This document shows positions 60,136 through 64,000 of a stretch of 64,000 nucleotides of DNA, piece by piece; positions within the stretch are counted from its first letter, which is position 1, and every line of letters starts with the position of its first letter. Location of the stretch: positions 310,001 through 374,000 of the forward strand of contig JAWPGT010000013.1 in the NCBI GenBank assembly GCA_034638255.1, read 5' to 3'. The position numbers were made by a program, and so were the translations under genes. The stretch is from Coprinus comatus (lineage: Eukaryota > Basidiomycota > Agaricomycetes > Agaricales > Agaricaceae). The notes beneath the pieces are model-generated. The model ran no database searches. It had not been told where the DNA came from and worked only from the letters and a program-made list of their open reading frames with translations.

Positions 60136-63100
60136 ATGCTCGACCGACTTCTCTTAATATCATGCATATGCATCGTTGTTGCTCTCATCCTCTATTTCTT
60201 CTACTGGAACCGTCTTTTGGGCTTGGTGCTCGGCTTGCTCGTTCGTCTTCTCTATTGGAACGAAGAGGGTTCAAGTATCTGGGTTGAGATAGGCTGGTGT
60301 CCTTGTATACCATACAACAAACCCGGTACTAACTGGATTTCATGTGATAGGTTCAATACATTTCTCCCTTCTGGCGGGACGCATTCTATTGAAAGACGTC
60401 TACTACCATTCCAGTAACCAGAGTATCAAGATTGTGAAGGGGCAACTGCAGTGGCGATATTGGATACGAAAACCCTTGACAGAAGAGGAATTCAATGTCA
60501 AGAGCGATAAAAGTGAGGTTACTGCCCCACTTAAGGTTGACCTTCTGACTCATTCTTACGCATGCAGGTCGAGATGAGATACAAGTATCCTCCTGTCGTA
60601 TTCAAATCACATTACAGGGTTTTGAATGGTTTCTATATAATCGAACAACTGCATATGACAACATAGTCTCGCAAATGGAAGAGAGCTTGAACCGCAACCA
60701 CTCTCGCTCGACAGACAGGAATAGGTCTGGTCAAAGGTTAAATCGTCTAGGTGAGCATGCCCTATTTACAACTATCTTTCACTCGAACTCAACAATAGAT
60801 CCCACCCCATCCCGTTTACGCACCATTTCGAAAGGTTCCTTGCGTGTTCCAACAACTATCCAAATGCGTTTTCTTGGTTTAAACGACAATTACCAATTCT
60901 AGACCCGAAAGATGTTTTGCCTTTAGGTATACAGGTCTCTAAAGGGGTGATAATATGCGGGAATACATCGACCCCTAGTCTTCTTGTGGCCGAATTCAGT
61001 TCATGTCAAGGGACTTTTGCTGTGACACAGGTGCTGAGCTCATTATGCTATCAGATGTGAAAGAAATTCTTCTGATGCAATGTACCTAGGCAAAATCGAC
61101 GTTCGATCTTTACAAACAGGCTCTCACTCTCAGCTTTCGGAAAGCTCTGATTTGTATGACGGAAAACGAACAATATATTGACCCCATGTCCACTTTAGGG
61201 GAACTCATCTCCGATAGAATTCACCAGTGAGTTTATATCATATTTTTTATGTATTCCTCCATTGAATTCAGAGCCTAGGTATCAAGAACGAGACGCACCA
61301 CCGGATCTCTCTTTCCGTGCATTTCGCAGAATATGGCGCCAATTAAGTTTGTACCCACTTACTCTCAAATATAACCGGAATCGTCAAAGGCAGAGGAGTT
61401 TTAGGGCCACCACAGCGTCTACGGGTGGCAAGCACGAACAATGTAGATGAGGAGACGCCTATAGGTGCAGATTTCTCAACCTTGGAATACGCCATTGAGA
61501 GGAAGTTATTAGAGACCCCTTTGTTGGAATTATTATATTTGGTGGACGTTGTTGGAGAGGTTCCGCCTGTGGAGGAACAGCGTTACCCCGATGGGTACGA
61601 ATATGGGAATGGGGATGTTGCACCTGACTGGGCTTTGACGCTCGTTATTCATGGAGGGATGCTCAGATACGGGCCCTGGGCTGACCGACAGAGGTACGAT
61701 ACGGTAGATTGATGAGATACCACCCTTGACAAAACACCATATATCAGGGCCGACTTGCAACGAATATTCTTCCCTTCTACATACCAAAACGTCGAGAAAA
61801 CGCGACATGTAGAGCCCGGAGACAAGCGAATCTGGACGGCTTTGCAGATTTTCGTAGAGCTGAGGGACGAAACTTCTTTACATATTTCATTTCGAGAAGC
61901 TTCTAAAGTGAGGTTTTATCTAAGTATTTGAGGCGTTCATCTCACACTCAAGTAGGATTGGCAATGGGACGGGACTGTCGATGTCCCAAAACGCTCTCGT
62001 CGTCGAGAGCCAGCGTTTATTGAGTTTACTGTCGGTGATCGATCATCCATTAGTTACATGATGCCCATGGTTGCTAGTGCTTCAGGCTATGAGCCTGTTC
62101 TTGAAGTTCATCTAGATGATCTTGTCATTGCCTCAAGTTTGAATGACATACGACCAATTGTTGCGGACTCCTTGCGGGTGAGTTCTTGGTTTCATCTTGC
62201 AAAATTGGTAACATTAAACATACCAGGTTCATGGTGACCTTCCTTCGCCTCTGAAATGGAATGAAGAACGTACTTGGGCTTTCAACATCAAACTACGGCA
62301 ACCTGTGCTGTTCCTGCTTCGGGATCACATCAATATGTTTACAGACCTTGGGAGAGACTGGGCCTCAGGGCCTCCCAGTGATTGGCAGAGATGGGTCCCA
62401 ACCATTTACACTGTCAATTTGGACTTGTATCATTATCGATGGAATCTGTATGCCAATGACCAGAATATTATTGATAAACCCCTTCTTCGAGAAGAGAATG
62501 GTGAGTTACTTGTCTTTTCTTGATCGACCTTGCTCATTGTCATCCGTAGCGCTGGTAACTTTGCGTGGTGAGCGGTTTGAAACTAACGTCACTATTCCGT
62601 CCAATAAATTCCGTCCGGAATCAACGACCATCGAGTTTCAAGTCAAGGCACCCAAGTTGTCTATCGATTTTTCGCTACCTCGATGGAATACCCGAGCTGC
62701 TTATATCCCGGAAGGGTGTAATTTAGTGAAGGCGAGCACATTTAATGTGAAAGCCTCTTATGAGTTTTTCTCAGAAGTAGGAAACGATCTCGCCGATCAC
62801 TTGATTTTGGACTTCGAAGTGAGTATTTTAATACTACATTGCAACGTGAAAAGCTTTACAAATTGCTCTCCATTGTCTATAGATATCGGAAGTTGTATAC
62901 CAGGCCTTCGGTTGGTCTATTCGATACTGGATGGTCTTGCGTGATAACTATCTGGGATCTTTCACCAATTATTCCACATTATACGAGTATATCGATAAGC
63001 GGAAGAGAAATATTCCACATGGCGATCCTATCAACTTAAAGTACCGTCCTAACAAGGTGAATCTAAATCCTCAGTCTTCTTTCTAAGGCATCTGACATGT

Positions 63101-64000
63101 CTGGAGAATAATATGTTCCAATGCACTCTATCAGTTTTCCTGAAAGACGCTGCGATCATATTGCCTGCAGGACTCTTAGGAATTGAACAGTCCTCGGCAT
63201 CAATAGATAAAAGATCTGGTGCTGGATCCTGTCTTGTTTTAAAAGTACCTGAGCTGCAAACACATCTACGTCTGCATGACTACTTCCTAGGTTTGTGCCG
63301 ATACGTTCAGACATGAGTTGTCATTGATGATTTTCATAGAAATGTCTTTGAACACTACCTCGATATTTGGATATATTGATTACCACCATAGCGAGAAACT
63401 TTCATACCCACGGACTAGCTCTATGAACAAGATTATGATGATAGATGGTAATGACATGACTTTGAGATCGTATCAAGGCTAACCGAACGTTGGACAGGTC
63501 TTGACTTATTTGCCAATCGCCTGTTTGGACCTGTTCCGAAAACAACCACTTATTTTTGTATCTGGGAGCTCAATTACGGACATATAAAACTGGATATGTC
63601 TTTCTCCGAAGCTCAAATCTTGATTCATGCTGGAAAATCATTCGGGTTAAGTTTCACAGATTTGGCCAATGCTCCTGCTGTCGAGCACATGCCACCGATT
63701 GATCCGGATAGTAAGTTAATATATTGTAAACTCTTCATTTCCTCCTGCTCAATTGTTTTTTTCAAGTCACATTCTATAAGGTCAACGTCAAGTCATTAGA
63801 AATTATTCTTCGTGCTGGGCGTGCCGCTATATGTCTAGCTTGTCGATCCGGTGTCAAGGTCGACAACAACGACGTTGGTGGCTTACATTACAGCAAATCT
63901 ACGGGAATTCGCGTACCTCGTGTCTCTGTTAACATACTTCTCAATGCTTCGGAAGAACGAGATACGTGGTTGGAGGCAGCAGACCTCGTCACGGATGTCT
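60136..64000 (+). CDS. CSF1: Csf1, bridge-like lipid transfer protein (5' part)
   Basis: Partial; it continues past the window. An N-terminal anchor (LLLISCICIVVALILYFFYW) is followed by SSIWVEIG joined to SIHFSLLAGRILLKDVYY, QSIKIVKGQLQWRYW, DEIQVSSCRIQITLQGFEWF and, further on, FKRQLPILDPKDVLPLG and SKGVIICGNTSTPSLLVAEF. This strand pattern is the chorein-like N-terminus of yeast Csf1/BLTP1, a very long protein that channels lipids between membranes (ER to mitochondria or plasma membrane) and is needed at low temperature. Many short introns interrupt the rest. The first intron could start at a GC donor (60293, giving IGSIHF) or at a GT donor (60305, adding WCPC); both end at 60350 and keep frame. 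Confidence 0.88.

Noticed and set aside
1..64000. Transposable elements, CRISPR arrays or viral insertions
   Set aside because: No reverse transcriptase, transposase, terminal repeats, spacer arrays or capsid/polymerase motifs were seen on either strand.

Overview
The window is nuclear DNA from a filamentous basidiomycete, most likely a mushroom-forming Agaricomycete. The evidence is dense short GT-AG introns (mostly 47-60 nt), very small internal exons, compact spacing on both strands, and fungal-specific families (Mei2-like, Emi1, DUF1746, Csf1, fungal phenylalanine ammonia-lyase). I see no transposon, rRNA, tRNA, CRISPR or viral element. Most gene models below were joined exon by exon, and for most of them the exon lengths sum to an intact frame.

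Layout. 0.9-4.1 kb: Mei2-like RNA-binding protein. 6.3-8.0 kb: formate/nitrite transporter. 8.1-10.1 kb: divergent alpha/beta hydrolase and Emi1-like twin CX9C protein. 10.9-12.4 kb: secreted LVIVD-type protein. 12.6-16.9 kb: MCM2 helicase convergent with the mitochondrial import oxidoreductase Mia40. 17.1-18.0 kb: NFKBIL1-like protein. 19.2-24.4 kb: large Sec7/PH protein. 24.5-27.3 kb: divergent flavin-reductase-like protein and iron-alcohol-dehydrogenase/maleylacetate-reductase-like enzyme. 27.4-28.8 kb: mitochondrial-type cation diffusion facilitator. 29.1-30.7 kb: secreted Pro/Gly-repeat protein. 32.1-35.0 kb: phenylalanine/tyrosine ammonia-lyase. 36.1-41.9 kb: Tcp11/Sok1-like protein, NIPA-type magnesium transporter and TFIIH subunit Ssl1. 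42.1-54.0 kb: two tandem paralogous membrane-anchored amidohydrolases flanking an SMC5/6-associated (CANIN/Nse6-like) protein and Rad10/ERCC1. 54.1-56.9 kb: class II histone deacetylase Hda1. 57.4-60.0 kb: four-span membrane protein, DUF1746 (Dsc4-like) protein and NDUFAF8-like assembly factor. 60.1-64 kb: 5' part of Csf1, a bridge-like lipid-transfer protein that runs off the window.

The most unusual material is in the amidohydrolase/DNA-repair block. The two paralogues share micro-exons of 11 and 12 nt. At two homologous introns they have swapped GT and GC 5' splice sites in opposite directions, and each lacks an intron the other has. Each enzyme also appears to contain a second amidohydrolase half that has lost its metal-binding motif. 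Further GC-AG introns occur in the maleylacetate-reductase-like and Nse6-like genes. Two reading frames are broken by single bases (Hda1 next to its GGYN motif, and the Pro-rich repeat protein); these are either assembly errors or real lesions. Other notable points are a Sec7 domain without its glutamic finger, an MCM2 start codon alone in its own exon, a PIP-box-like motif at the N-terminus of the Nse6-like protein, and a divergent flavin reductase/maleylacetate-reductase-like pair that could serve aromatic catabolism.

Functionally the neighbourhood mixes chromosome maintenance (MCM2, Ssl1, Rad10, Nse6-like, Hda1), mitochondrial biogenesis (Mia40, Emi1, NDUFAF8-like, mitochondrial CDF) and accessory metabolism (PAL, amidohydrolases, flavin reductase/MAR, FNT). 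Apart from divergent promoters, nothing shows that it is one co-regulated cluster.
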